Below, piece after piece: positions 18,152 through 26,440 of a stretch of DNA of 64,000 nucleotides (within the stretch, counting starts at the first letter, position 1; each line of letters starts with the position of its first letter). The position numbers and the translations under genes were made by a program. Source of the stretch: Leptospira abararensis. GTDB taxonomy: Bacteria; Spirochaetota; Leptospiria; Leptospirales; Leptospiraceae. Under the pieces are notes generated by a model. That model was not told where the DNA came from. It made no database searches and saw only the letters and a list, made by a program, of their open reading frames with translations. The stretch spans positions 1 to 64,000 of the forward strand of contig NZ_JAFFPR010000047.1 in the NCBI RefSeq assembly GCF_016918735.1, in the 5' to 3' direction.

Positions 18152-19432
18152 ATGACCAAACGTGCAAGCCAATCGGGTAATCCCAGAGAAAAATTACATT
18201 GTTCTTTCTGCGGAAAGGCCCAAGACGAAGTAAGAAGGCTTGTCGCAGGTCCTGGTGTTTATATCTGTGATGAATGTATTTCTTTATGCAACGAAATCAT
18301 CGCAGAAGAGCCGCAAGGTGGCGAAAAAACCGCCATTGTCGGTGACATACCCAAACCAACCGAAATCAAAAAAATCTTAGACCAGTATGTGATCGGTCAA
18401 GAACAAGCCAAAAAAGCTTTGGCTGTTGCTGTTTATAATCATTACAAAAGAATTTTTCATAACGAACGTAAGGCGGGAGATGTGGAATTGGAGAAATCCA
18501 ATATCATGCTCATTGGTCCTACTGGTTCTGGAAAAACCCTCCTTGCTCAAACTCTCGCTCGAATCCTAAAAGTTCCTTTTGCCATCGTAGATGCAACGGC
18601 TTTAACTGAGGCAGGATATGTGGGGGAAGATGTGGAAAACATCATTCTCAAACTCATCCAAAACGCTGACAACGATGTGAAACGTGCGGAGATGGGAATC
18701 ATCTACATCGACGAAATTGATAAAATTTCACGTAAGTCTGATTCCGCCTCTATCACACGTGACGTAAGTGGGGAAGGTGTGCAACAAGCACTTCTTAAAA
18801 TCATTGAGGGGACTGTTGCCAATGTTCCGCCACAAGGTGGACGGAAACATCCCCACCAGGAGTACATTCCTGTGGAAACAAAAAACATCCTCTTCATTTG
18901 CGGGGGAGCGTTTGTGGGTCTAAGTGATATCATCAAACAACGAGTTGGTGTGAAGTCGATCGGATTCCACTCCAATGAAATTGTAAACGATAAGGGAAGA
19001 AAGATTGAAGAAGGGGAATCTATGGTCCACCATGTGATTCCTGATGACCTGATGAAGTTTGGCCTTATCCCAGAATTCATAGGACGACTTCCGATCATTG
19101 CCACTCTGGATGAACTCACGATTGAAAGTTTGAAATCCATTTTTACAGAACCTAAAAATTCCCTTCTCAAACAATACCAAAAGATGTTTGATATTGAAAA
19201 TGTAAAACTCAAGTTCACGGAAGCTGCCATTGAAGCCATTGCCCAAACTGCGATCAAACGTGAAAGTGGAGCTCGGGGACTGCGTGCGATTGTAGAAGAG
19301 ATTATGATGGAGCTTATGTTTCAAATTCCTTCTCGTAAGGATGTATTGGAAGTAGTTGTAACAGATGAAACTGTCCTGAAAAAAGAAGCTCCCATCACCA
19401 TCTTAAAAGGCGATATCGAAAAAATCGCCTAA
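18152..19432 (+). CDS. clpX: Clp protease ATP-binding subunit ClpX
   Basis: AAA+ unfoldase that recognises tagged substrates and threads them into ClpP. The 426-residue protein has the N-terminal C4 zinc-binding domain (Cys17, Cys20, Cys39, Cys42), Walker A GPTGSGKT (122-129), Walker [11 protein letters not shown], the pore loop GYVGEDVE and the sensor-2 region [11 protein letters not shown]. An IGF-type ClpP-contact loop appears as SIGFHSN. It is the last gene of the tig-clpP-clpX operon, followed by a strong terminator. Confidence 0.97.
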   Translation: MTKRASQSGNPREKLHCSFCGKAQDEVRRLVAGPGVYICDECISLCNEIIAEEPQGGEKTAIVGDIPKPTEIKKILDQYVIGQEQAKKALAVAVYNHYKRIFHNERKAGDVELEKSNIMLIGPTGSGKTLLAQTLARILKVPFAIVDATALTEAGYVGEDVENIILKLIQNADNDVKRAEMGIIYIDEIDKISRKSDSASITRDVSGEGVQQALLKIIEGTVANVPPQGGRKHPHQEYIPVETKNILFICGGAFVGLSDIIKQRVGVKSIGFHSNEIVNDKGRKIEEGESMVHHVIPDDLMKFGLIPEFIGRLPIIATLDELTIESLKSIFTEPKNSLLKQYQKMFDIENVKLKFTEAAIEAIAQTAIKRESGARGLRAIVEEIMMELMFQIPSRKDVLEVVVTDETVLKKEAPITILKGDIEKIA

Positions 19433-19485
19433 CGTCAAGATTTGATTTCTTAGATTCTCATTTTGGATCTAGAGTAACTTTTAAG

Positions 19486-19517
19486 AACCTATCGTAGTGA
19501 TAGGTTTTGTTTTTTGT
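19486..19517 (+). terminator. Intrinsic terminator of the tig-clpP-clpX operon
   Basis: An 8-bp perfect stem AACCTATC (19486-19493) with GATAGGTT (19499-19506), 5-nt loop, followed by TTGTTTTTTG. It lies 54 bp past the clpX stop and ends just 11 bp before the beta-lactamase gene, so any promoter of that gene would overlap the terminator. Confidence 0.88.
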
Positions 19518-19527
19518 GGGGTAGTGA

Positions 19528-20373
19528 ATGATGAGTTCAGATAGAGTAATAAATTCAATCTTTCCTCGGTTACCATTATTATCGAAGATAGTCTTCAAAC
19601 CTTCGAGTTTGGTTTTATTAATATTCATTGGAGTTTCTATCCTCCATTGCCATTTGCAAAAAGATTCTAATCACCTACCTGCTCCCGTTTCCAACGAGAT
19701 GGATTCGCAAAAAACAAACCATCTGGAATGGATCAAAATCAAAGAATCTGTCTGGATTCATCGAAGTTTTGGCGAGTTTGGAGGACAAATCTATTCGGCT
19801 AACGGACTTGTGGTGTTAACAAATAAAGGTGTTGTCGTTATCGATACGCCATGGACGGAATCACAAACCGAAGAATTGTTTACTGATATTCAATCTAAAT
19901 TCCAGAAGGAAGTTCTTTATGGAATCGTAACTCATGCACATGACGACCGTATGGCGGGAGTTTCTCTCTTCCAAAAGCGAAACATCCCTATTTATAGCAC
20001 TAGTCTTACGGCAAAACTGGCAAAGGAAAAAGGGTTTGGGAAAACAAATCCCATCCTCGATATCCAAACAAGACTTGCTGCAGGAAACCAATGGATCGAA
20101 GTATTTTATCCCGGCCACGGTCATTCTATCGACAATATCGTTGTTTGGTTACCGGACACAGGCATCCTCTTTGGAGGTTGTCTTGTGAAGTCATTCGATG
20201 CCAAAGACCTTGGTAACACAAAAGAAGCCAACCTAGCGGAGTGGGAAAATTCATTGAAGAGGGTTCTTACGCGTTACCCTGATGCGGAAGTGGTGGTTCC
20301 TGGTCATGGTGACTGGGGGAAACTAGATTTACTCCGTCATACAATTCGGTTACTTGTTGCGGCGAACCACTAA
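19528..20373 (+). CDS. Subclass B1 metallo-beta-lactamase, predicted lipoprotein
   Basis: A 281-residue enzyme with every B1 zinc ligand in place: H136, H138 and D140 in HAHDDRMAG, H199 in YPGHGHSIDN, C218 in FGGCLVKS and H260 in VPGHGDWG. The lysine three residues after the Cys (K221) is the carboxylate-binding Lys224 of B1 enzymes. Cys at the second site separates it from glyoxalase II and other fold members, so hydrolysis of penicillins, cephalosporins and carbapenems is expected. The N-terminus has a long hydrophobic segment ending SILHC (Cys41), which fits a lipoprotein signal; NDM-1 is likewise a lipoprotein. No IS or integron is adjacent, so it looks like a resident gene. Its 3' end overlaps the convergent gene by 24 bp. 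Confidence 0.9.
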   Translation: MMSSDRVINSIFPRLPLLSKIVFKPSSLVLLIFIGVSILHCHLQKDSNHLPAPVSNEMDSQKTNHLEWIKIKESVWIHRSFGEFGGQIYSANGLVVLTNKGVVVIDTPWTESQTEELFTDIQSKFQKEVLYGIVTHAHDDRMAGVSLFQKRNIPIYSTSLTAKLAKEKGFGKTNPILDIQTRLAAGNQWIEVFYPGHGHSIDNIVVWLPDTGILFGGCLVKSFDAKDLGNTKEANLAEWENSLKRVLTRYPDAEVVVPGHGDWGKLDLLRHTIRLLVAANH

Positions 20374-21444
20374 GATGGAAAGTTTTTCCATAGGGTTTGT
20401 GAGATTTCGTTCTGCCCCGAGTGCACTCATTTTTTTGGCAATGGCAAGTAACATTTGTCTAGAAGAGCTTGGTTTTAAATCCAAAAGGTAATCTACAAAC
20501 TCTTCCATAATTTCAAAAGAAGTCAGTCCAAACTGAGTGAGAGTTCTGTCACTAGCCCAAACCAGATAGTCTCCAATCTCAATCCCATCTGCAATGGAGA
20601 GTGGGTGTTTGTGGTTGGGATACCAGTGGTCGTCTCCGCTCCCTTCAATCACTTGGATTCCGTGATCCGAAAATTGGAAAATGGGCATGTCCATATAGTG
20701 AAGAAACGACATCTTATCTTCTTTGTTTTGGATCACGAAGGCAGAGATTTTTAATTTCAAAAAAGTAAATTGGTGGAGAGCTGTTTTTAATTTTTCTAAA
20801 ATTTCTTCGGTGGAAAAAAGACCATCACCAAATGAAGAAACAATTCCATGGATAAAAACTTTTTCGGAAGACTCTAGAATCCCTGGTTCCATATGCCCTG
20901 CAAGGATTCCGAAAATTCCATCCTTGGCCCTTACGATCCGAATGTAATCAGCTCCCGCATAACGCATGACTGATGGGAATACGGAAACTTCGAATCCGAG
21001 TGTTTTGGGGATGTGGATGTCGGGGATTTGTTTATTTACAGATGCTGCTTGGTTAGTTTTCCAATCGAATTTATTTTCGAATTGTTCTTCCCCTAAACCT
21101 TCATCTCCTTGCAAAAGAGTAAACCTGACCGATTTATAAATTTTATATTCTTCCGATTCAGGATTTAGATTACGAATGTCTTTGGGAAGTTCATTGTCCT
21201 GGATGTGTGCAATTAAATGTAGAATGTACTGGTATAAAAATCCAAGGAAATAATACGTTAGAAATCCAATTAACAAAGAGAATATGAAGGAAGAGTAGAT
21301 TCCTACCAAATTAAAGTTAAGTGTATTTTCTCCTTTGGGGTTTTGCCAATGGGTAAAAGTAAATTCTGCTAATAAAAAATGGATAAAGAAAAAAAGGAAA
21401 CTTATGATTCCAAGTAGGACGGGAAGTTTGACACGAAAACTCAT
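20350..21444 (-). CDS. Membrane protein with degenerate SpoIIE/PP2C-type phosphatase domain
   Basis: A 364-residue protein with two N-terminal membrane helices (about 8-30 and 45-72) and a cytoplasmic C-terminal domain of the SpoIIE/RsbU type. The order of strands matches PP2C: an A-G-A-D-Y segment where active enzymes have GGDYY, A-G-H where they have GDVxGHG, a long IADGIEIGDYLVWASD block where they have GD.l.lyTDG. Several metal-binding aspartates are missing, so it is probably a pseudophosphatase that binds rather than cuts a partner. Its start overlaps the tatC stop by 4 bp (ATGA), so it is translated with the Tat genes. A regulatory role is inferred. Confidence 0.65.
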   Translation of the reverse strand: MSFRVKLPVLLGIISFLFFFIHFLLAEFTFTHWQNPKGENTLNFNLVGIYSSFIFSLLIGFLTYYFLGFLYQYILHLIAHIQDNELPKDIRNLNPESEEYKIYKSVRFTLLQGDEGLGEEQFENKFDWKTNQAASVNKQIPDIHIPKTLGFEVSVFPSVMRYAGADYIRIVRAKDGIFGILAGHMEPGILESSEKVFIHGIVSSFGDGLFSTEEILEKLKTALHQFTFLKLKISAFVIQNKEDKMSFLHYMDMPIFQFSDHGIQVIEGSGDDHWYPNHKHPLSIADGIEIGDYLVWASDRTLTQFGLTSFEIMEEFVDYLLDLKPSSSRQMLLAIAKKMSALGAERNLTNPMEKLSILVVRRNK

Positions 21445-22226
21445 TTGCGGTCTGTTGTTTCCAAAACTTTCATAACTATTGCGGAAAGAAAAAATAGAAA
21501 GCTAAGGGGAACCAGTAACATCAACATAGAAAATACATCGGGGCCAGGAGAGAGAACCGCAGAAACTACGGCTATGATAAGAACAGCCTCTCTCCATCTA
21601 GAAATCAGAAAACGAGAAGAAAGGATTCCGATCCTACCGAGTAGGATGAGGACAATTGGTAACTGAAAGGAGGCACCAAACACTAAGTGCAAATTAAAGA
21701 ATAAATCATAGTATTCGTCAATCGGTAAATAAGGATCTACTCCATCGGGTCTTAGAACCACAAGGAAAACTCTAAGAAAATTTTCAAAGACTGTAAACCA
21801 ACAGAGGGCAAGCCCAGACCAAAAAAGTAAGGTAGAAAACAGGATGATGAACTTTCCCCATTTTTCTGTCCGAGTGTCTACAGCGGGGGCGATGAAACCC
21901 CAAAGGATGTACAACAAAAAGGGCAAAGAAACAAGGACGGATAAAATAAACGATGTTTTGAGATAGATTAGAAACGGAGCCATCAGTTGGATCTGGAAGA
22001 AATGAGCATCCGGGCCAAGAACTGATTTGTAAGGTTGGATGAGAAAACTGTGGATTTCGCTACCGAAATAGAGAGTGCCTACCATAAAGACAGACACCAC
22101 CAAGATGGAATAAATCAGCCTTTGGCGGAGTTCCTCTAAATGGTCACCCAGGGACATATACTTTTCCCTGGTTTCAGAATCCTCCGGCAACGGAAGTGGA
22201 ATTGCGGTTCTCTTTTTCCCAGCCAA
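21441..22226 (-). CDS. tatC: Sec-independent translocase subunit TatC
   Basis: TatC is the signal-peptide receptor of the twin-arginine translocase, moving folded proteins across the inner membrane. The 261-residue protein has the N-terminal signature MSLGDHLEELRQRL, six predicted membrane helices and the F-E-N-F-L and FGASFQLPIV motifs of helices 3 and 4. It lies 12 bp after tatA and overlaps the next gene by 4 bp, forming a tatA-tatC-phosphatase-like operon. Confidence 0.95.
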   Translation of the reverse strand: MAGKKRTAIPLPLPEDSETREKYMSLGDHLEELRQRLIYSILVVSVFMVGTLYFGSEIHSFLIQPYKSVLGPDAHFFQIQLMAPFLIYLKTSFILSVLVSLPFLLYILWGFIAPAVDTRTEKWGKFIILFSTLLFWSGLALCWFTVFENFLRVFLVVLRPDGVDPYLPIDEYYDLFFNLHLVFGASFQLPIVLILLGRIGILSSRFLISRWREAVLIIAVVSAVLSPGPDVFSMLMLLVPLSFLFFLSAIVMKVLETTDRK

Positions 22227-22238
22227 GGTTTGGATCTT

Positions 22239-22505
22239 TTAAGCTTTTTTCTTTTTACCAGATTTAGAAGCAGCCGATGACGACTTAGGCTCTTCCTGTG
22301 GGAAAGTGGGTTGGGTCGGTTCGTCTTCCTGGCCTGTTAGGGATTTGCGGAATTCTTTGATTCCTGAACCCAAATCTTTGGCAAGGCTTGGAAGGCGTTT
22401 CCCACCAAAAAAAAGTAACGCTAAGAAGACGATGAGTGCAATCTCCCATGGTCCCAAATTAAAAAAAGCAATAGGTGCTTGAAAAGAAAACGGATTGGAT
22501 GGCAT
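22239..22505 (-). CDS. tatA: Sec-independent translocase subunit TatA/TatB
   Basis: An 88-residue single-span protein: one hydrophobic helix with LGPWEIALIVFLALLFFGGKRLP-type sequence, the conserved FG hinge, an amphipathic helix (LAKDLGSGIKEFRKSL) and an acidic-to-basic charged tail. TatA oligomers form the Tat pore. The GIKEFRKSL helix points to TatA rather than TatB. It is divergent from the histidine kinase gene with only 23 bp between starts, so the two share a very short promoter region. Confidence 0.9.
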   Translation of the reverse strand: MPSNPFSFQAPIAFFNLGPWEIALIVFLALLFFGGKRLPSLAKDLGSGIKEFRKSLTGQEDEPTQPTFPQEEPKSSSAASKSGKKKKA

Positions 22506-22528
22506 ATTTCCCTCTTAGGGCAAGAGTT

Positions 22529-24430
22529 ATGCAAACGAATCTAGAAGCAAGCGGAATGATAGAATTCTTTAAGGTCTTGCCCAATCTATTTTCCGGTGGT
22601 GTCTATTTAACAGATCCTAAAACCGGTCAGATTTTATTTTCCAACGATTTTTTTAAAAACAATTTAGGTTGTCACAAAACCAATGCAGAGTGTTTGGAGT
22701 CCGACCTTTTGTTATGGGTTGCAGAAGAAGACAAAACAAACTTTCGAGATCATTTTCTTTTTCCAAGCAGGCATTTTGATCGAGATGTCATTCAGGGAGA
22801 TTATCGATTTTTAATGCCGAATGAAGTACTCGTTCGGTGGTTTCAATTTGAAAAAAGAAAAGTACGAATTCCAAATATAGATTCTTTGATGCAGATTGTT
22901 TTTGTTCGTGATGTGACCAATGAAAAAACAAACGAAATCAATATTGTTGAACAAATCCAATTCTTTCTTGGACTGTTTGAGAATGCTTCAGTAGGTATGG
23001 CCTTACAAGACTGGGAAGGTGGATACTTCCGAATTAATCCCAGGTTTACGGAAATCACTGGATATAGTTTCCAGAACTTAACCGATTTGAATATCAAACG
23101 AATTAAGGGAGAACCCATCTCCGAAGAGGAAATGGAATACTTTGGATTCTTTAAAGAAGGGGCAGAGGAGTCGAGGTTAACGAGGAAAGATGGCCGCCGA
23201 ATCAATGTCTACCGACGAATTAGTGCGTTTCGTAACTCACAAGGAAAACCTGATTTCTATTATGTTTTTTTGGACGATGTTACAGAAAAAAAACAACTTG
23301 AGTCTTACCAATTACATTCTCAAAAAATGGAAACAATTGGTAGTTTGGCGACAAATATTGCGCACGATTTAAACAACTACCTCCAACCCATTCATGTATT
23401 TTCTCAGTTAGGCGAAGAGCAGATCAAAGCGGGAAAATATGATCAAAACAAAATTTTAGAATATTTGGAAAAAATTAGAATGGGCGCAGATAATGCCCGT
23501 TCTATGATCCATAGAATCATTAAATATTCTAAGGTGAAAGATGAAGACTCGGCTACTAAGATTGAAATTTCTTCAGTGGTTGAATCATCTATCCCACTTG
23601 TGAATGCAGGTTTACCGAAAAATGTGGAAGCTCAATTCGATTTCCATAAATCTCCTCTTTATACGAAACTAGATGCTGTTCGATTTTCTAAAATTCTCTG
23701 TGAACTTACTTCGGGAGGTTTACTTGTTTGGGATGACAGAAAAAGGGGTCTTGTCCGAATTCAAACTTCACCTGCAGACGAATTTAAACTTTTGGTTTCT
23801 ATGGAGTTTACTGGGCTTTCTTTGCCTAGCCTTTCGGGACTAAATACACTCGACTTTGTTAATTTTGGTGACGAAGAATTCCAATGGACTGGGATGCACC
23901 TAATCAATCGTTATGTGAAAAATTGGGGGGGTGAGTTTTATATAGAAAAACCGGAGCCAATGACGGTTCTCATTCACATCTTTCTTCCCTTAGAAGAAGG
24001 ACAAATTTCACTCGGATCTCCGAGACAAGTTCAGGAAAATAACCCTAAGGATGTATGGTCTGAGATTTCCAAAAAAGAAATTTGGATCGTGGAGGATGAC
24101 GAAGCCGCTAGTGAAGCGATTTGTTTTGTTCTTTCGCAAAAACAAGTGAACCCTACAGTTTTTCGAAGTTCCACTTTGGCCTTGGAAAACTTAAAAAGCA
24201 AAATTCCTGATTTTATTTTATCGGATTATAGGATGCGAGAAATGAATGGACTGAGCCTTATCCGGAAAATTAAAAAAGTAAACCCTGATCTTTCCGCGGT
24301 TCTTTACACCGGAAATATGGATGGACTGGATTCGGAAGAGTTAGATTCCGAACGGATACTGGTTCGTTCTAAACCAATATCCGTTGATGAACTTTACGAA
24401 ACAATTTTGTTATCGTTTGGATTTCTTTGA
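22529..24430 (+). CDS. PAS hybrid histidine kinase-like protein with receiver domain
   Basis: A 633-residue cytoplasmic signalling protein starting at the ATG at 22529 (AGGG upstream; a longer TTG frame exists). Order of domains: PAS (about 10-120), PAS/PAC (about 140-270), a HisKA helix with the phosphoacceptor in NIAHDLNNYL (about 290), a HATPase-like region, and a C-terminal receiver (about 520-633) with the acidic pair in VEDDE, the phosphoryl Asp in SDYRM and the Lys in RSKP. The ATPase part has lost a recognisable N-box Asn and the DxGxG boxes (it reads SKILCELTSGGLLVWD and SMEFTGLSLPS). It may be a poor kinase that instead gates phosphotransfer. It is divergent from tatA and convergent with the hydrolase gene, with a 21-bp 3' overlap. 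Confidence 0.82.
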   Translation: MQTNLEASGMIEFFKVLPNLFSGGVYLTDPKTGQILFSNDFFKNNLGCHKTNAECLESDLLLWVAEEDKTNFRDHFLFPSRHFDRDVIQGDYRFLMPNEVLVRWFQFEKRKVRIPNIDSLMQIVFVRDVTNEKTNEINIVEQIQFFLGLFENASVGMALQDWEGGYFRINPRFTEITGYSFQNLTDLNIKRIKGEPISEEEMEYFGFFKEGAEESRLTRKDGRRINVYRRISAFRNSQGKPDFYYVFLDDVTEKKQLESYQLHSQKMETIGSLATNIAHDLNNYLQPIHVFSQLGEEQIKAGKYDQNKILEYLEKIRMGADNARSMIHRIIKYSKVKDEDSATKIEISSVVESSIPLVNAGLPKNVEAQFDFHKSPLYTKLDAVRFSKILCELTSGGLLVWDDRKRGLVRIQTSPADEFKLLVSMEFTGLSLPSLSGLNTLDFVNFGDEEFQWTGMHLINRYVKNWGGEFYIEKPEPMTVLIHIFLPLEEGQISLGSPRQVQENNPKDVWSEISKKEIWIVEDDEAASEAICFVLSQKQVNPTVFRSSTLALENLKSKIPDFILSDYRMREMNGLSLIRKIKKVNPDLSAVLYTGNMDGLDSEELDSERILVRSKPISVDELYETILLSFGFL

Positions 24431-25429
24431 TTTTTTAACTTCTTCGGCTCCCGTGGTTTCCTTGATGAACTGAATGAGTTCTTTTTCGATCAGTTCTTTA
24501 TCGGTTTTTACATATTTCGAGAGTAAAACATGGGACCCATTCTCAATTTTTAGGAGTTTGTTTTTTGGATTGGGATTTGGTCCTGTTTGGATTGCATCAT
24601 AAGCCTTTAACATCGCAGGCACAGAAGCCACAAAGTCATGTTCTCTTTCGGATTTGTAGTAGTACATAAGTAAGGTGGGGGCCGTGATCCTTGGGTAAGG
24701 ATTGTTATTGTCCACAAACCGCTTCAGATCCAAAATATTCTGAATGGCTGCATAATACTGATCTAAATACCAATACTTTGCTGATTCATCTTTGGGATCT
24801 GTTTTTGAAATACGCATTTCTCCTTTGATGGCATTGATAAAAGATTTGCCCCAATGAAAGCGAAAGATATTGGCACTTGGGTCATCAAAATCGTAGAAGG
24901 GAGAAGCAAGCACAAGTGAGTCTACTAAATCAGGATGTTTCGCTGCTAGATAAGAGGCAATGTTTCCTCCCATGCTCGTCCCGACTAACACCGTTTTGTT
25001 GCCAAGCTCTCTTGCATAAATTAAACTATCTTCTGCATCTTGTAGGTATTTTTGAAAATTAGTTTGTAAATGGTCCTCAGCATTCGTTCCATGCCCAGGT
25101 AATCTTAAATAATAAGTATTGGCGCCGAAGTAATCAGTGAGTCTGTTTGTGACTTCTTCTCCCTCTCCACGGCTTGCTCCAAATCCATGGATGTAGACAA
25201 TGACTATGGGAGTTTTTTCTTCTGAAACTCGAACGAGTAGTTCTTCGTTATTAGGTCTTGTGTTTTCTTTCGCACTTAGTTCGAGTTCGTTCTGGTAAAA
25301 GGCATCAAAATTTTCGAATTTACGAGAGGAATCATAATTGTATTCACCGGTAGACCAGTTGTAAGTGGATACTAGAAATGAAGAAAGAATGAGAGTGACC
25401 GCAATCACCCATTTGATTATTATTCTCAT
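24410..25429 (-). CDS. Membrane-anchored alpha/beta hydrolase
   Basis: A 339-residue serine hydrolase with an N-terminal signal anchor (about 5-24). The oxyanion segment YIHGFGASRGEG and the nucleophile elbow GTSMGG (about 152-157) are clear; the acid and His partners are probably in the LLMYYYKSEREHDF and GSHVLL stretches. The best match is to monoacylglycerol lipase or esterase-like enzymes, but the substrate cannot be read. It faces outward if the anchor orientation is type II. The ATG start lies 10 bp from the start of the divergent copper-chaperone gene. Confidence 0.85.
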   Translation of the reverse strand: MRIIIKWVIAVTLILSSFLVSTYNWSTGEYNYDSSRKFENFDAFYQNELELSAKENTRPNNEELLVRVSEEKTPIVIVYIHGFGASRGEGEEVTNRLTDYFGANTYYLRLPGHGTNAEDHLQTNFQKYLQDAEDSLIYARELGNKTVLVGTSMGGNIASYLAAKHPDLVDSLVLASPFYDFDDPSANIFRFHWGKSFINAIKGEMRISKTDPKDESAKYWYLDQYYAAIQNILDLKRFVDNNNPYPRITAPTLLMYYYKSEREHDFVASVPAMLKAYDAIQTGPNPNPKNKLLKIENGSHVLLSKYVKTDKELIEKELIQFIKETTGAEEVKKSKKSKR

Positions 25430-25439
25430 CGAGGTTCTC

Positions 25440-25877
25440 TTGTTACGAAAGATAAATATAACAAATGCAGGAATTCTGTTACTAATTCAAGTCAATTTGT
25501 TAGTTTTCTGTCACAAACCGACAGAACCCATCCGGCTCTGGATGACACCTCCTCCAGAAGTAGCAAAAACAGCTGCCGTTTATGGGGAAATTAAGAATCC
25601 CTACACTGCCGATGTGGAGATTCGAACCATTGTTAGCAATGGATACAAGACAGTCGATTTCCATGAAACAAGTATAGACAATCAGTCGGGTGTCGCCAGG
25701 ATGCGGAAATTGGATTATCCAATTTTACTGAAAGCAAATCAAACCATAGAACTTGTTCGATCAGGAAAACATTTGATGTTATATGATAAGTTGGATCATT
25801 CAGGAAAGTTGGAATTAAAAATACAATTTTCAAATGGAGAAAGTAAGGTTGTGATTCTGGAAGAGAGAAAATTATGA
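25440..25877 (+). CDS. PCuAC-type periplasmic copper chaperone, lipoprotein
   Basis: PCuAC proteins bind Cu(I) outside the cytoplasm and pass it to the CuA centre of cytochrome oxidase. The copper-binding pattern is H75-x12-M88-x22-H111-x-M113, close to the canonical H-x10-M-x21-HxM. I place the start at TTG 25440 because GAGG lies six bases before it and it gives a lipoprotein signal ending LVFC (Cys24); the ATG at 25365 would lie inside the divergent hydrolase gene. The product is 145 residues. The stop overlaps the sco start (ATGA), and the PCuAC-Sco pair is a known functional team. Confidence 0.85.
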   Translation: MLRKINITNAGILLLIQVNLLVFCHKPTEPIRLWMTPPPEVAKTAAVYGEIKNPYTADVEIRTIVSNGYKTVDFHETSIDNQSGVARMRKLDYPILLKANQTIELVRSGKHLMLYDKLDHSGKLELKIQFSNGESKVVILEERKL

Positions 25878-26440
25878 AAAAAAAATTTGTCTTCATCTTG
25901 TTAGTTGGAGTTTTAGTAAGTTGTGGCTCTTCTTTAGAATTCACTGAATTACCAATCGGTGGAAATATTGAGGCCTTAGATAAATCTGGAAATTCTGTAT
26001 CCTTAAAAGCCTTTGAAGAACCAGTTCTTTTAGTGTTTTTTGGATATACTTATTGCCCTGACTTTTGCCCAAACACACTAGCAAAAATTAAATCAGCAGT
26101 CGAACCCTTAAGCGAAGTGGAGAAATCAAAATTCAAAGTGGTTTTTATTTCTATTGATCCAGTACGTGATTCCTCTGAGACAAGCACAAAGTATGTGCAG
26201 TTTTATTTGCCGCAATCGGTAGGACTTTCTTTTTCTGCAGACACAACAAACAAAATTCTAAAACAATATGCAGCTTATGTGGAAAAAACAGAAGATGGCC
26301 TAAGTTTTGACCACTCAACCTACATTTATGTTTTAGATAAAAATCGGAAGACCCGAAAGCTTATCAAGTCCACCGATTCCAAAGAAGTGATTACCAAATC
26401 TATACAGGCTCTAAGCGGCAATTCCGTTGAGTCGAAGTAA
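25874..26440 (+). CDS. SCO1/SenC copper-delivery lipoprotein
   Basis: SCO proteins are membrane-anchored thioredoxin-fold proteins that reduce and metallate the CuA site of cytochrome c oxidase. The 188-residue product has a lipoprotein signal ending LVSC (Cys17), the metal-binding YCPDFCP with Cys61 and Cys65, and the distal His147 in FDHSTY. FFGYTYCP is the typical lead-in. It is translationally coupled to the PCuAC gene, and its 3' end overlaps the convergent oligopeptidase gene by 30 bp. No oxidase genes lie in this window. Confidence 0.93.
   Translation: MKKKFVFILLVGVLVSCGSSLEFTELPIGGNIEALDKSGNSVSLKAFEEPVLLVFFGYTYCPDFCPNTLAKIKSAVEPLSEVEKSKFKVVFISIDPVRDSSETSTKYVQFYLPQSVGLSFSADTTNKILKQYAAYVEKTEDGLSFDHSTYIYVLDKNRKTRKLIKSTDSKEVITKSIQALSGNSVESK

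Noticed and set aside
18703..19257. Long antisense open frame (184 codons) inside clpX
   Set aside because: It mirrors a strongly conserved coding region, has no ribosome site or recognisable protein features, and is explained by the codon bias of clpX.
19528..20373. Glyoxalase II or generic MBL-fold hydrolase
   Set aside because: The GGCLVKS block with Cys218 and Lys221 is specific to B1 beta-lactamases.
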